Notes: a model not told the origin generated them from the sequence alone. A stretch of DNA of 64,000 bases from Mucilaginibacter jinjuensis (GCF_028596025.1 NZ_CP117167.1:2170001-2234000), one strand, 5' to 3'. Counted from the first letter of the stretch, positions 27,601 through 35,802 are shown. A program made the numbers and translations.

Positions 27601-28979
27601 TGAGCCTGGATACAGCCACCCCGATCCGACTGTCAGAACTGGCTGGTATAATATACCAGGTCATTGACGAAGTTTTTAAGCAGCAATCCTTTTGGGTTGT
27701 GGCTGATATTGCGAATCACAGTTTTAAACCAGCCAGCAGTCATCATTATTTTGACCTCGTCGAAAAAGACCAAGGTTCGGCGGCCTTAATTTCCAGGATA
27801 CCGACCAGGTCCTGGGCGGATGGCAGCAGCCGAATTGCTGCGTTCGAACAGGCGACCGGGCAGAAATTTGGTAATGATCTGCGTGTCTTAGTGCAGGTCA
27901 GCATATTTTATCATGCGGTTTACGGCCTGCAACTTACGTTAACCGACATTGACACCGGGTTTACCTTAGGGGCGCTTGAACAGCAGAAACAGGCCACTTT
28001 GTTACGGTTGGTCAAAGATAATACGGAACATATCCGGCTGAACAATGGCGTTTACAGCACGTCGAATCAGCAACTGCGATTGCCTGCAGTTATACAAAAT
28101 ATTGCCGTTATATCGTCCAGCACCTCTGCCGGCCTGGAAGATTTTCTACATACCCTGAATAACAATGCTTTTAATTACCGGTTCCGGACGGATACTTACA
28201 ATAGTGTCGTTCAGGGTGAATTAAATGCACAAGTTGTCGTTGACCAGTTAATTGCCATTTATAATGCGCAAAACGATTATGACGCAGTTGTCCTTATCCG
28301 TGGCGGGGGCGCTCAAACCGATCTGCTATTATTCGAACAATATAGTATAGGAAGGGCGATTGCCCGCTTTCCTATCCCGGTTATTACCGGCATAGGCCAT
28401 CAGAAAAATGAAACGGTGGCTGACCTGATGGCCCATACAGCTGTCAAAACACCGACGAAGGCAGCTGAAATGATCGTGGCGCATAACCGGGCTTTTAGCG
28501 ATGAGTTGTTATCCTTTGAAAAGAACATGATCATCCGTTCGCAGCAAATACTCGCCAGGCAAAACAGGCTCCTCAGCCAGGTCAGTCAGCAGTTTCTGAC
28601 CGGTGCAGGCCATTATTTGTCTGCCCAAAAACAGGACTTAAGTGCATTGTCATCTGTCCTGGCCCGGCGTCCCGGGCAAATGCTTTATGAAAAGCAAAAA
28701 GACCTGCAAAGTATGGTCGGCAGGATGGGCTATGCCAGCCAGTATTTTTTAAAAACGGAACAAGGGCATATTAATAATTATGCGGCATTAATTCGTTTGA
28801 TGTCACCGGAAAATGTGATGAAAAAAGGATTTGCACTTATTAGGCAAAACGGAAAGATCATCAGTGACCCGGCATCGGTTTCACCTGGTAACCAAATTGA
28901 TATTATCTTAGCGGGTGAGGAAATTGAAGTTATAGTAAATAACAAGAAAGCTTATGACGGAAGAGACTTTAACTTATGA
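27600..28979 (+). CDS. xseA: Exodeoxyribonuclease VII large subunit
   Basis: A 459-aa cytoplasmic nuclease subunit. The N-terminal OB-fold (FWVVADIANHSFKPASSHHYFDLVE) binds single-stranded DNA. The catalytic domain carries IAVISSSTSAGLEDF, VVLIRGGGAQTDLLLFEQYSIGRAIARFPIPVITGIGHQKNETVADLMAH, both family signatures, and a long coiled-coil tail that ends with the characteristic SPENVMKKGFALIR motif. The complex degrades single-stranded DNA in both directions. It overlaps the small-subunit gene by 26 bases. Confidence 0.96.
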   Translation: MSLDTATPIRLSELAGIIYQVIDEVFKQQSFWVVADIANHSFKPASSHHYFDLVEKDQGSAALISRIPTRSWADGSSRIAAFEQATGQKFGNDLRVLVQVSIFYHAVYGLQLTLTDIDTGFTLGALEQQKQATLLRLVKDNTEHIRLNNGVYSTSNQQLRLPAVIQNIAVISSSTSAGLEDFLHTLNNNAFNYRFRTDTYNSVVQGELNAQVVVDQLIAIYNAQNDYDAVVLIRGGGAQTDLLLFEQYSIGRAIARFPIPVITGIGHQKNETVADLMAHTAVKTPTKAAEMIVAHNRAFSDELLSFEKNMIIRSQQILARQNRLLSQVSQQFLTGAGHYLSAQKQDLSALSSVLARRPGQMLYEKQKDLQSMVGRMGYASQYFLKTEQGHINNYAALIRLMSPENVMKKGFALIRQNGKIISDPASVSPGNQIDIILAGEEIEVIVNNKKAYDGRDFNL

Positions 28980-29163
28980 AAAAGCTTACGCAGAGCTGCG
29001 TGATATTGCGGAAGCGATGGAATCAGAAACGATTTCCGTCGACGAGCTGGCAGAAAAAGTGAAACGCGGGGCATTCCTTGTTAATTTCTGCAAAGCGAAA
29101 TTACAGACCACGGAAACCGATGTTAACAAGATCATCGAACAGATGGAGCAAAAAGCAAAATAA
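28954..29163 (+). CDS. xseB: Exodeoxyribonuclease VII small subunit
   Basis: A 69-aa, mostly helical protein with the typical opening LTYEKAYAELRDIAEAMES and SVDELAEKVKRG, the standard XseB signature. Length is normal (60-80 aa). Several copies bind the coiled coil of XseA. The start is inside the end of xseA, a common arrangement. Confidence 0.93.
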   Translation: MTEETLTYEKAYAELRDIAEAMESETISVDELAEKVKRGAFLVNFCKAKLQTTETDVNKIIEQMEQKAK

Positions 29164-29740
29164 TGCAGACTGTTTGCGTTGAATATTTCAGCCGCAACGC
29201 AGGTCGTCCCTGCATTTCAAGTAAGTGTCCTGGTCGAAATTTTGATTTTTCCATCAGTTTATAGTCAAAATCATTATCAGGTTCTAAAATTTGACAGCGT
29301 ACGGAAGTTTTGGGGTAACAGATTCTCTATGGACATGATTCGGCCCATTCAGGTGTTATCAGCGTTTTTCCAGTGACGTCGGCAGCGGTAAAAGAGGCAG
29401 CTGATGGCAAAGGGAGACTGAAATGTTGCTTAATAAGCGGGCGCCGGGATTCGCCTTACCGGATATTAACGGTAAAACTCATTAAACCATGTTGATCAGG
29501 GAAGGAAAACGACTGATATTTATATCAAGAAAGATTGGACTATCGTTGATGAAGGTGAAGAAGCCGTTATTAAATTGATCCGCCCCAAAGAATCCCTGAC
29601 ATTAACAAAATACGTCCTTAGCTTAAAAGCAGGAATTGTTGACGTCGTTTATGGTTTGAATTAATTTGAAAACTTCAATTGCTAAAAAGGGACAAATCGT
29701 TATTAGGATTTGTCCCTAGCAGTAAATCTCATTTGCTGAA
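29164..29740. other. Decayed intergenic region with redoxin fragment
   Basis: At 29423-29485 a 20-codon reading (MLLNKRAPGFALPDINGKTH, then stop) has the N-terminus of an AhpC/TSA-type redoxin. Just before it another frame reads HSGVISVFPVTSAAVKEAADG. From about 29474 to 29664 a third open frame gives KDWTIVDEGEEAVIKLIRP and SLTLTKYVLSLKAGIVDVV before a stop. None has a complete domain. I read the stretch as broken coding remnants. Confidence 0.5.
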
Positions 29741-30508
29741 CTACTTTCTGCCAATGTTACCCATCCCGCCGTCGACGAAATAGTTTTGGCCTGTAATCCA
29801 ATTTCCCCGGTCAGATGTTAACAATGCTACAACCTCTGCAATTTCTGAGGCATTTCCCATTCGGCCAAGTGGAACCATCCCACCCATCGCACCTTCAGGA
29901 ACCCCCATCGCGTCGGTAAATACTTTCCTAATCTCATCAGCGCCCGGTGTTATAACCATACCTGGAGTTACAACGTTAACCCGGATTTTAGGAGCCAGCT
30001 CTGCTGCCAAACCCAGAGAATAGGAATTGAGAGCGGCCTTAGCTGCCCCATAGTGAAGCAACGGGGCCATAAAAGCATTTGGACCGCCGGAAGAAATATT
30101 AACTATGGATCCATTTGAGGATTCTTTCAGTGCCGGAAGTAACGTAGTTGTAGTTCTTACCGCCGACAGGAAATTCAAATTTAAGGCATCCAACCACTCT
30201 TCATCAGGAATGCCGGCAGAACCAGCCAAATGCACCCTTGCAGAACCCGCATTATTGATAAGAATATCTATTCCACCTAATGTTTCCAGAACCTCCTTTG
30301 CCAGGACATTGGCTCCTTCAGCAGTACTTATATCACCTTTAATAAAGATCGCACCTGAAGGAATATCTTCGGTTTTTGAGCGCGCAGAAACTGCCACTTG
30401 AGCGCCACCATCTAATAATCTTTGAGCTATCGCAGCACCAATGCCACGTGAACCTCCGGTGATAAAAACTTTCCTACCTGAGAATTCGCTTGAATAATCT
30501 TGCATCAT
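29741..30508 (-). CDS. SDR family oxidoreductase
   Basis: A 255-aa classical short-chain dehydrogenase. GGSRGIGAA near residue 18 is the NAD(P) motif, LINNAGSA follows, the active-site Ser is in IVNISSGGPN and the YGAAKAALN motif gives Tyr/Lys. The C-terminus ends GNWITGQNYFVDGGMG, typical of the family. The substrate is not inferable. A canonical CRP-type palindrome at 30593-30610 and a 12-bp palindrome at 30526-30537 lie in its upstream region, next to the Crp/Fnr gene, so control by that protein is a fair guess. Confidence 0.9.
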   Translation of the reverse strand: MMQDYSSEFSGRKVFITGGSRGIGAAIAQRLLDGGAQVAVSARSKTEDIPSGAIFIKGDISTAEGANVLAKEVLETLGGIDILINNAGSARVHLAGSAGIPDEEWLDALNLNFLSAVRTTTTLLPALKESSNGSIVNISSGGPNAFMAPLLHYGAAKAALNSYSLGLAAELAPKIRVNVVTPGMVITPGADEIRKVFTDAMGVPEGAMGGMVPLGRMGNASEIAEVVALLTSDRGNWITGQNYFVDGGMGNIGRK

Positions 30509-30525
30509 TATAGTATTTAATCCAC

Positions 30526-30537
30526 GTCAATATTGAC
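30526..30537. promoter_or_regulatory. 12-bp perfect palindrome upstream of the SDR gene
   Basis: GTCAATATTGAC is self-complementary and lies about 18 bases before the SDR start codon on the minus strand. It is in the right place to be an operator over or near the promoter. Confidence 0.4.
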
Positions 30538-30592
30538 TATGCAAAATTGATAAATCGACCTAACCTCATAAAGGAACTGGATCACCAAATTC

Positions 30593-30610
30593 GTGTGAAC
30601 TAAATCACAC
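30593..30610. promoter_or_regulatory. CRP/FNR-type operator
   Basis: GTGTGA-N6-TCACAC is a perfect two-fold-symmetric match to the classical CRP site (TGTGA-N6-TCACA). It overlaps the stop codon of the Crp/Fnr gene at 30605 and lies about 85 bases upstream of the SDR gene. Confidence 0.55.
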
Positions 30611-31198
30611 TGTTTTCTGATTCGAACGGGTATTTCGAATTCTTGACAAGAACTCCCTGGACATTCCCAGGTAAGATGCTATAACATATAAAGGAAATCG
30701 TGAAACGAGTTGCGGATATTTTGATATGAAGTTTTCATAACGTTCCTCTGCGGTTTCACTAATATTGGATAGTACTCTTTTTTGAAAATTAACGGCTGTT
30801 TTGTGTGCTCTTATTCTAAAATAGCGTTCAAATTTAGGCATTGTTTCCATTAACAATTGCTCGTTGTCGAAACTTAACTGGATCAAAGTACAATCTTCCA
30901 TAGCTTCGACGAATAGTGTTGCAGATTCCTGCGACATATAGCTTCCGGGATCTCCGATAAACCAATCTTCAATGGCAAGTGAAATCGTGTGATCTTGGCC
31001 ATCACTACCAATTACATACGCCCTAAGTGCTCCACTTACTACATAATTTCGGTACCGGGAAACATATCCAGGTTGATCTACAAATTGTCTTTTTCTGAAT
31101 GTTTTAACACTAAGTAACGAAGTCAAGTATTCTTCCTCGTCTTGCGATAAATCCATTTGTTTCTTAATATGATCTACAAGCGGCTGTACATTTGGCAT
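30605..31198 (-). CDS. Crp/Fnr family transcriptional regulator
   Basis: A 197-aa protein with a cyclic-nucleotide-binding-like beta-roll (about 20-125) and a C-terminal winged helix (FPLYVIASYLGMSREFLSRIR). This is the small Bacteroidota Crp/Fnr type; the typical cAMP-contacting Arg is not evident, so the ligand is unknown. It is followed on the same strand by the SDR gene, with a CRP-type operator between them. A second, divergent Crp/Fnr gene starts at 31394. Confidence 0.9.
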   Translation of the reverse strand: MPNVQPLVDHIKKQMDLSQDEEEYLTSLLSVKTFRKRQFVDQPGYVSRYRNYVVSGALRAYVIGSDGQDHTISLAIEDWFIGDPGSYMSQESATLFVEAMEDCTLIQLSFDNEQLLMETMPKFERYFRIRAHKTAVNFQKRVLSNISETAEERYENFISKYPQLVSRFPLYVIASYLGMSREFLSRIRNTRSNQKTV

Positions 31199-31393
31199 TT
31201 AACAAAATTATTACTTTGCACGGAAGGGTATCCTATAAAAGTAAAAATAATGCACTCTCTTTACTAGATTACGTTAAAGGGTCAACAACTTAAGTTGAAT
31301 GATTGAGCATACTCTTATATAAAAGACTATGGTTTAAAGAATGAAAGTGTTTTCCTAATTTTATCAATACCTCAATTTCAATAATAAATAAAA

Positions 31394-31981
31394 ATGCTTG
31401 ATAGGTTCATAGAATACTTAAATGCAAAAATTACACTTTCTAAGGAAGATATCGAATTAGTACAATTTGCTGTAAAAATTAAAACTCTCAGAAAAAAACA
31501 ATTTTTGATCCAAGAAGGGGATTTATGGCCTTACCACGTTTTTGTTTGTGAAGGACTATTGAGAAGTTATCGGGTAGATCAAAATGGTTTAGAACATATT
31601 GTTTTTTTTGCAATTGAAAATTGGTGGGCAGGCGATCCTGAAAGCACCCTATCTGGTAACCCATCCAAAAACTTCGTTGAAGCGATTGAAAAATCTGTAG
31701 TAATATTGATAAAAGACGATAATTTCAATATGTTAAAAACGAGTATTCCTGGGTTTATGGATTTTACTAATTCTTTAATTACCAGGAGTCTTGTTGCTTT
31801 TCAAAATAGAATTCATGACAACATCAGCCTTTCCGCTGAGGCAAGGTATCTGAATTATCTTAGCAAATATCCCCATTTAGCAAACCGTGTTCCCCAACAT
31901 ATGCTCGCTTCATTTTTGGGAATTACGCCTGCCACACTAAGCCGGGTTAGAAAAGTAACCAAAAAAAATAAAGTTTTGTAA
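31394..31981 (+). CDS. Crp/Fnr family transcriptional regulator
   Basis: A 195-aa paralogue of the divergent neighbour, with the same layout: sensory beta-roll (KKQFLIQEGDLWPYHVFV) and helix-turn-helix (VPQHMLASFLGITPATLSRVR). The shared LRSYRV and WWAGDPES-type segments put both in the same subfamily. A 195-bp AT-rich region separates the two starts. It is followed by a 38-bp perfect palindrome and then an SDR gene that may be its target. Confidence 0.9.
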   Translation: MLDRFIEYLNAKITLSKEDIELVQFAVKIKTLRKKQFLIQEGDLWPYHVFVCEGLLRSYRVDQNGLEHIVFFAIENWWAGDPESTLSGNPSKNFVEAIEKSVVILIKDDNFNMLKTSIPGFMDFTNSLITRSLVAFQNRIHDNISLSAEARYLNYLSKYPHLANRVPQHMLASFLGITPATLSRVRKVTKKNKVL

Positions 31982-32018
31982 TTGATAAAAGACAAGAAAT
32001 TTCTTGTCTTTTATCAAT
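31981..32018. terminator. 38-bp perfect palindrome after the Crp/Fnr gene
   Basis: The arms ATTGATAAAAGACAAGAAA and its exact complement meet with no spacer. It starts on the last base of the stop codon of the Crp/Fnr gene. As RNA it would form a long AT-rich hairpin with T-rich 3' arm, so a terminator is likely; a dyad operator for the next SDR gene is the alternative. Confidence 0.6.
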
Positions 32019-32085
32019 GGAAATACCTTGTCCGTCTGTACACCTTTGTCTCATCGATTTATAGAATTTAAAACTATCAAAACAG

Positions 32086-32943
32086 ATGAGCAAAATCATT
32101 TTAATTACAGGTACAAGTACAGGATTTGGTAAACTAATGACAACCACCCTCGCCAATGCAGGACACAAAGTGTTAGCTGGAATGCGAGATACTGACGGAA
32201 AAAACAAGTCTGTTGCCCAAGATTTAGAGGCATTGACCAACGTGGAAGTTGTGGATTTAGACGTAACTGAGGATTCATCAGTGACGAAAGCCTTCGAGCT
32301 CGTGTTAAGGAAATATGGCACGATTGACATTCTAATAAATAATGCAGGGGTAAATGGTTTTGGGCTATTGGAAGCCTATTCAATAAATCAAATTAAGGCA
32401 ATGTTCGAAGTTAATTTTTACGGGGTAATTCGGACCTACCAAGCTGTTTTACCGGTTATGCGAAAGCAAAAAAACGGATTGATTATAAACATAACCTCTG
32501 GAGCAAGCGGTCATACTTTACCATTTATGATACCTTATCTAGCTGCTAAATTCGGTGTGGAAAGTATAACTGAAGGCCTCCAGGAAGAATTAAGAAAATT
32601 TAACATTGAAAACGTCAGTATACAACCTGGAGCTTATCCAACGGAAATGAATAATGGAAGCAAGGCTGGTATACACGCCGACAATCCTGAAATTGCCAAA
32701 GAATACGAGCCTGAGGCTTCTGAAATGCTAAATGCTCTTGGAACGGCTTTTCATAAAAAAATGGCAGAGTATCAAGTTAATCCTCAAACCGTCGCCGACG
32801 GCGTTTTGAAATTGGTTAACATGGAAAGTGGAACCCGTCCACTTCGGTATCCTTTAGATGCCATTGCTGAAGGCACAGATCTTGAATTCATCAATTATAG
32901 AGCCGAAATCAAAGATAGGTGGTTGGCGAAATACCAAAGCTAA
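32086..32943 (+). CDS. SDR family oxidoreductase
   Basis: A 285-aa classical short-chain dehydrogenase: TGTSTGFGK cofactor motif near residue 9, LINNAGVNGFG, Ser in NITSGASG, and YLAAKFGVE as the Tyr/Lys motif. The C-terminal PTEMNNGSKAG segment resembles the DltE/retinol-dehydrogenase-like branch. It lies 104 bases after a Crp/Fnr gene. A similar protein with the same FGVE/FAVE motif is encoded at 53701. Confidence 0.88.
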   Translation: MSKIILITGTSTGFGKLMTTTLANAGHKVLAGMRDTDGKNKSVAQDLEALTNVEVVDLDVTEDSSVTKAFELVLRKYGTIDILINNAGVNGFGLLEAYSINQIKAMFEVNFYGVIRTYQAVLPVMRKQKNGLIINITSGASGHTLPFMIPYLAAKFGVESITEGLQEELRKFNIENVSIQPGAYPTEMNNGSKAGIHADNPEIAKEYEPEASEMLNALGTAFHKKMAEYQVNPQTVADGVLKLVNMESGTRPLRYPLDAIAEGTDLEFINYRAEIKDRWLAKYQS

Positions 32944-32985
32944 GCGAACTTGATATTACCATAAATCATCAGATTTAATTTAGGT

Positions 32986-33010
32986 TACGGCGGTTTTTTT
33001 AACCGCCGTA
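32986..33010. terminator. Bidirectional hairpin terminator
   Basis: TACGGCGGTT (32986-32995) pairs perfectly with AACCGCCGTA (33001-33010) around a T-rich loop, 43 bases after the SDR stop. It closes the SDR transcription unit. Confidence 0.7.
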
Positions 33011-33186
33011 TTATTTTCCGTGTCTCCCAAATTGATTTACTTTAATATGTTATCTATAAATAAGTCTCGGTAAGTTCTACTTGTAAAGGAGTTTTATATT
33101 ATCCTCTTCAATTTTAGGATAGGATAGTCTCTTTGCGATATCCTTGTCACTTATTGATTATCGCCATTCGAAAGATGAAGCAAATA

Positions 33187-33483
33187 TTAATTATCCCTGC
33201 TGATCGATTTTTCAGCGATCTTCTTTTTCAGGCTATTTTTAAAATCATCGTCCAGGAAAATCTCTTTGGTTGGTCCGGGGTTGACCATTTTATGAACCAT
33301 AGCGCAAATCATCAGGCTCTGCTGTTCATAAACGCGGCATATATAGCAGCCGGCTAAGTGAAGCTTTAATTCCAGCTTTTCCCTATTACTTAACCGCTCA
33401 TCCTGTTTTTTTTCTATTAGGAATGTCGCTTTCCTACAGTTATAAGCAATTATCTCAAGATCAGTTTTCAGTTCCTTTTTCAT
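33187..33483 (-). CDS. Zinc-type anti-sigma factor
   Basis: A 98-aa cytoplasmic protein; start 33483 (MKKELKTDLEIIAYNCRKATF) is chosen because the longer frame runs into the sigma gene. The motif H-x3-C-x2-C (LHLAGCYICRVYEQQ) with the upstream Cys in AYNCRKATF is the signature of ZAS-type (ChrR/RsrA-like) anti-sigma factors, which release their sigma factor when the zinc-binding cysteines are oxidised. It starts two bases after the ECF sigma gene, so the pair is co-transcribed. This suits control by oxidative or chlorine stress. Confidence 0.8.
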   Translation of the reverse strand: MKKELKTDLEIIAYNCRKATFLIEKKQDERLSNREKLELKLHLAGCYICRVYEQQSLMICAMVHKMVNPGPTKEIFLDDDFKNSLKKKIAEKSISRDN

Positions 33484-33485
33484 AT

Positions 33486-34088
33486 TTATAACCAGTTCTG
33501 TTGGAGACAAGAGCGCAGGTTTACCTTTGCCCTGTGAATAATAACCCAATAATTTGAAGGCGTAATATTCATGTCCGTACAAATAATTTCAGTTTGTGCA
33601 TCATCCATGTGCTTCATCGTAAATACAGCGAACCACAATGGAGGAAGCTTTTTCATGCATTTTTGCAGGACAGCACTCAATTCCTTATTGTGAATTGGGT
33701 CGGATGTTTCAATACCAAATGGTTTAGGCCAGTGCTCCTTTTTCCAGTTATTTAAATCCGGATCAAAATATTCTATCTGACCATTGAGCGTTTCTGTAAT
33801 ATCGCCCCCCATTTTTATTCGCGCCCGTTTCCTGTATACGTCGATAACTTTATATTTCAGTATGGCGATCAGCCAGGTACGAATTGTACTGTTGCCTTTA
33901 AAAGTGTGCGATTTTTCCAATGCTGCCAGAAATGTTTCCTGAACTAAATCACGTGCAATCTCTTTATCGTTTAAACGACTTAGAGCATATGCATATAAAT
34001 GATCAGCATGTTCATCAACCCAACTGCCAGGATTAAGGTTATCTGACATGATATCATTGTATTTTTCAGCAGGCGTATCTTTATGCAT
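33486..34088 (-). CDS. ECF RNA polymerase sigma factor (first paralogue)
   Basis: A 200-aa RpoE-like sigma factor with region 2 (DHLYAYALSRLNDKEIARDLVQETFLAALE, TIRTWLIAILKYKVIDVYRKR) and region 4 (PPLWFAVFTMKHMDD, SNYWVIIHRAKVNLRSCL). An extra linker, LNNWKKEHWPKPFG, is shared almost exactly with the sigma factor at 46019. It lies in one row with the Met-rich peptide, peroxiredoxin-like and thioredoxin genes and with its anti-sigma factor, and is the best candidate to recognise the TGTAAGG-N15-CGACTAA promoters. Confidence 0.92.
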   Translation of the reverse strand: MHKDTPAEKYNDIMSDNLNPGSWVDEHADHLYAYALSRLNDKEIARDLVQETFLAALEKSHTFKGNSTIRTWLIAILKYKVIDVYRKRARIKMGGDITETLNGQIEYFDPDLNNWKKEHWPKPFGIETSDPIHNKELSAVLQKCMKKLPPLWFAVFTMKHMDDAQTEIICTDMNITPSNYWVIIHRAKVNLRSCLQQNWL

Positions 34089-34180
34089 AATATAGTTTTC
34101 TGCAGAAATTAAAATCGTTGTTATAGTTTGTTAATTATACAGCTATCAATTACAAATTGTAAAAGAAACTTGTCCTTATC

Positions 34181-34642
34181 TTAACTTTTAGTTTCCGCTT
34201 TTTTTGCCCAGCTGTTAAGTTCATCTGCGGTAAAAAAACCTTCCGATTTACTTACCACATTTCCATCACCGTTAATAAGCAGGAGGGTTGGATAGCTGTC
34301 TACCTCGTATTTTTCCGCAAATTTCAGACCTTCTCCTTTTTCCATATCTAACGATACGTTTACAAAATGTGAATTAAAGTAAGATGCTACCTTCGAATTC
34401 CGAAAAGTTTTGGTTTTTAAGTCCCTGCACGGGCCACACCATACAGCATATGCATCTACAAAAATAAGTCGATGCTGCTTTTTAGCGAGTTGCAAAGTTT
34501 TTTCCCACTGCTGATCCGCAAAATGTATCTGTTTGGTTACCGGAGTTTTAGCTTGTGCATGCACTGAAAATTGAGCTGAGAGGAATAAGAAAGCACCGGC
34601 AAAAATTAATTTTGCCGCCTGCCTGATATATGTTGAAAGCAT
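34181..34642 (-). CDS. Periplasmic thioredoxin-like protein
   Basis: A 153-aa exported thioredoxin-fold protein with signal peptide (LIFAGAFLFLSAQFSVHAQA) and active site VWCGPCRDLK (Cys69 and Cys72 from this start), plus the cis-Pro in DSYPTLLL. The start at 34642 leaves one base after the stop of the upstream gene; the in-frame start at 34669 would overlap that gene and give an unusually long n-region. It probably passes electrons from DsbD to envelope partners such as MsrA/MsrB or the peroxiredoxin-like protein next door. Confidence 0.88.
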   Translation of the reverse strand: MLSTYIRQAAKLIFAGAFLFLSAQFSVHAQAKTPVTKQIHFADQQWEKTLQLAKKQHRLIFVDAYAVWCGPCRDLKTKTFRNSKVASYFNSHFVNVSLDMEKGEGLKFAEKYEVDSYPTLLLINGDGNVVSKSEGFFTADELNSWAKKAETKS

Positions 34643-34643
34643 T

Positions 34644-35333
34644 TCATTTACCATTTTCTTTTGTTGCATTTTCTTTAACTAATGCTGCTGAAACAGCCTG
34701 TAATAAATCAGGTCCGATCCGCTGTTTAAAATCCGGATTGATATATTCAAACTGGATAACTCCCTTTTTATTCAATATAAACACTGATGGTACAGGTAAA
34801 AGCTTATCAACGTTTTTTCCGTTTGATCCTGTTTCCAGGGTACTGCTATACGCCGCAGGCGCTTTAAAAGCAATGCCGAATTGTTTTGATACGTTAAGAT
34901 CTGCATCAGACAACAAGGTGTAGGTTAATTGGTGTTTGCCAATGCTTTTCTTTAAGTTGTCTGGGCTGTCCGTACTGATGGCGATTATTTGGTAACCCAT
35001 CTTCACCAGGTCTCCCTGAATCGCCTGCAGTCCGGCCAATTCTTTATTACAAAACGGACACCAGCCACCACGGTAGAATACCAGAATTGTCGGCCGCTCA
35101 TTAATTTTTTCATTCAGATTATAAGATTTTCCGCCGGCATCAGGTACAACTACCGCGGGGATTGATTCCCCTATCAGCAGAGGGCTGACATCAGTTGGTT
35201 TCGCCGGGATCATCGCTTTAGCCATTACAGTATCAGTTGCAGGATTAGCCACTACCTCGGCTTTGCAGGGAAAAGTTAATAGTGCAACAGGAAATATTGC
35301 GCAAAAAAGAAATTTGTTGAGGTTTATTTTCAT
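34644..35333 (-). CDS. Exported peroxiredoxin-like (AhpC/TSA) protein
   Basis: A 229-aa protein with signal peptide (about 1-25) and an AhpC/TSA fold. The active site is FYRGGWCPFCNKELAGLQ, with Cys92 and Cys95, the CXXC form of the peroxiredoxin-like family. It should reduce peroxide or act as a thiol oxidoreductase in the periplasm. Between it and the upstream Met-rich gene lies a hairpin at 35370-35390, and the thioredoxin gene follows after one base. These genes look like a single minus-strand unit running into the ECF sigma/anti-sigma pair. Confidence 0.87.
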   Translation of the reverse strand: MKINLNKFLFCAIFPVALLTFPCKAEVVANPATDTVMAKAMIPAKPTDVSPLLIGESIPAVVVPDAGGKSYNLNEKINERPTILVFYRGGWCPFCNKELAGLQAIQGDLVKMGYQIIAISTDSPDNLKKSIGKHQLTYTLLSDADLNVSKQFGIAFKAPAAYSSTLETGSNGKNVDKLLPVPSVFILNKKGVIQFEYINPDFKQRIGPDLLQAVSAALVKENATKENGK

Positions 35334-35369
35334 GAACTTTAGTAATTGATTATTGGAAATTGGTAAAGA

Positions 35370-35390
35370 AGCGGGCCACGAGGACCCGCT
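35370..35390 (-). terminator. Hairpin between the Met-rich gene and the peroxiredoxin-like gene
   Basis: AGCGGG and CCCGCT arms separated by nine bases, followed on the minus strand by TTCTTTACC. The short T run suggests a weak or partial terminator, which would give much more Met-rich mRNA than downstream mRNA. Confidence 0.5.
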
Positions 35391-35400
35391 CTTTTAGGAT

Positions 35401-35601
35401 TTACATTTTTGTACTATCCTTTTTCATCATCTTGTCGCCAGACATTTTGCTCATTTTCTTTTTGGACATTTTTTTATGATCCATTTTAGACATTTTCTTA
35501 GTAGTGTCTTTCATCATTTTGTCCTGTGCCTGTACATTTACAGTTAAGAATAATGCCGCTACAGCAGCAACGCACATCATTTTTAAATTTTTTGTTTTCA
35601 T
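35401..35601 (-). CDS. Secreted methionine/lysine-rich peptide
   Basis: A 66-aa protein with a good signal peptide (about residues 1-25, cleavage after VQA). The mature 41 residues contain 10 Met and 15 Lys and almost nothing else (DKMMKDTTKKMSKMDHKKMS and similar repeats), with no Cys. Small Met-rich envelope peptides can act as sacrificial oxidant sinks regenerated by methionine sulfoxide reductase, as known for MrpX of Azospira; metal binding through Met is the alternative. A TGTAAGG-N15-CTACTAA promoter lies immediately upstream. It is read divergently from the ABM-domain gene at 35803. Confidence 0.8.
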   Translation of the reverse strand: MKTKNLKMMCVAAVAALFLTVNVQAQDKMMKDTTKKMSKMDHKKMSKKKMSKMSGDKMMKKDSTKM

Positions 35602-35621
35602 TTTTTTTGTGGTTTAACTGA

Positions 35622-35650
35622 TTAGTAGGCTTGCCGCTGAAAACCTTACA
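35622..35650 (-). promoter_or_regulatory. ECF-type promoter of the Met-rich peptide gene
   Basis: On the minus strand TGTAAGG (35650-35644), 15 bases, then CTACTAA (35628-35622), ending about 20 bases before the ATG at 35601. One of five copies of this arrangement in the cluster. Confidence 0.75.
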
Positions 35651-35712
35651 GCATTTTCAGTATTTATTTTTCCTTTGTTATACCGTGGATTTCCTGGAAG
35701 ATAAAAAAACTG

Positions 35713-35741
35713 TGTAAGGAGAAAGCCTAACACTCGACTAA
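35713..35741 (+). promoter_or_regulatory. ECF-type promoter of the ABM-domain gene
   Basis: TGTAAGG (35713-35719), 15 bases, then CGACTAA (35735-35741), about 60 bases before the ATG at 35803. It is back to back with the Met-rich promoter. Confidence 0.75.
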
Positions 35742-35802
35742 TAGTATAGAAATACATTTAGCGTATTTTAATAGCATAAACATTTATCAAACAAAAAAAC
35801 AA

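Noticed and set aside
33061..33357. Plus-strand frame 33133-33357 as a gene
   Set aside because: It is antisense to the anti-sigma gene, which has a clear zinc-binding motif and an operon partner.
34089..34180. ECF-type promoter directly before the first ECF sigma gene
   Set aside because: A TGTAATT occurs on the minus strand, but no CGACTAA-like element follows at 15 bases; read-through from the genes upstream is more likely.
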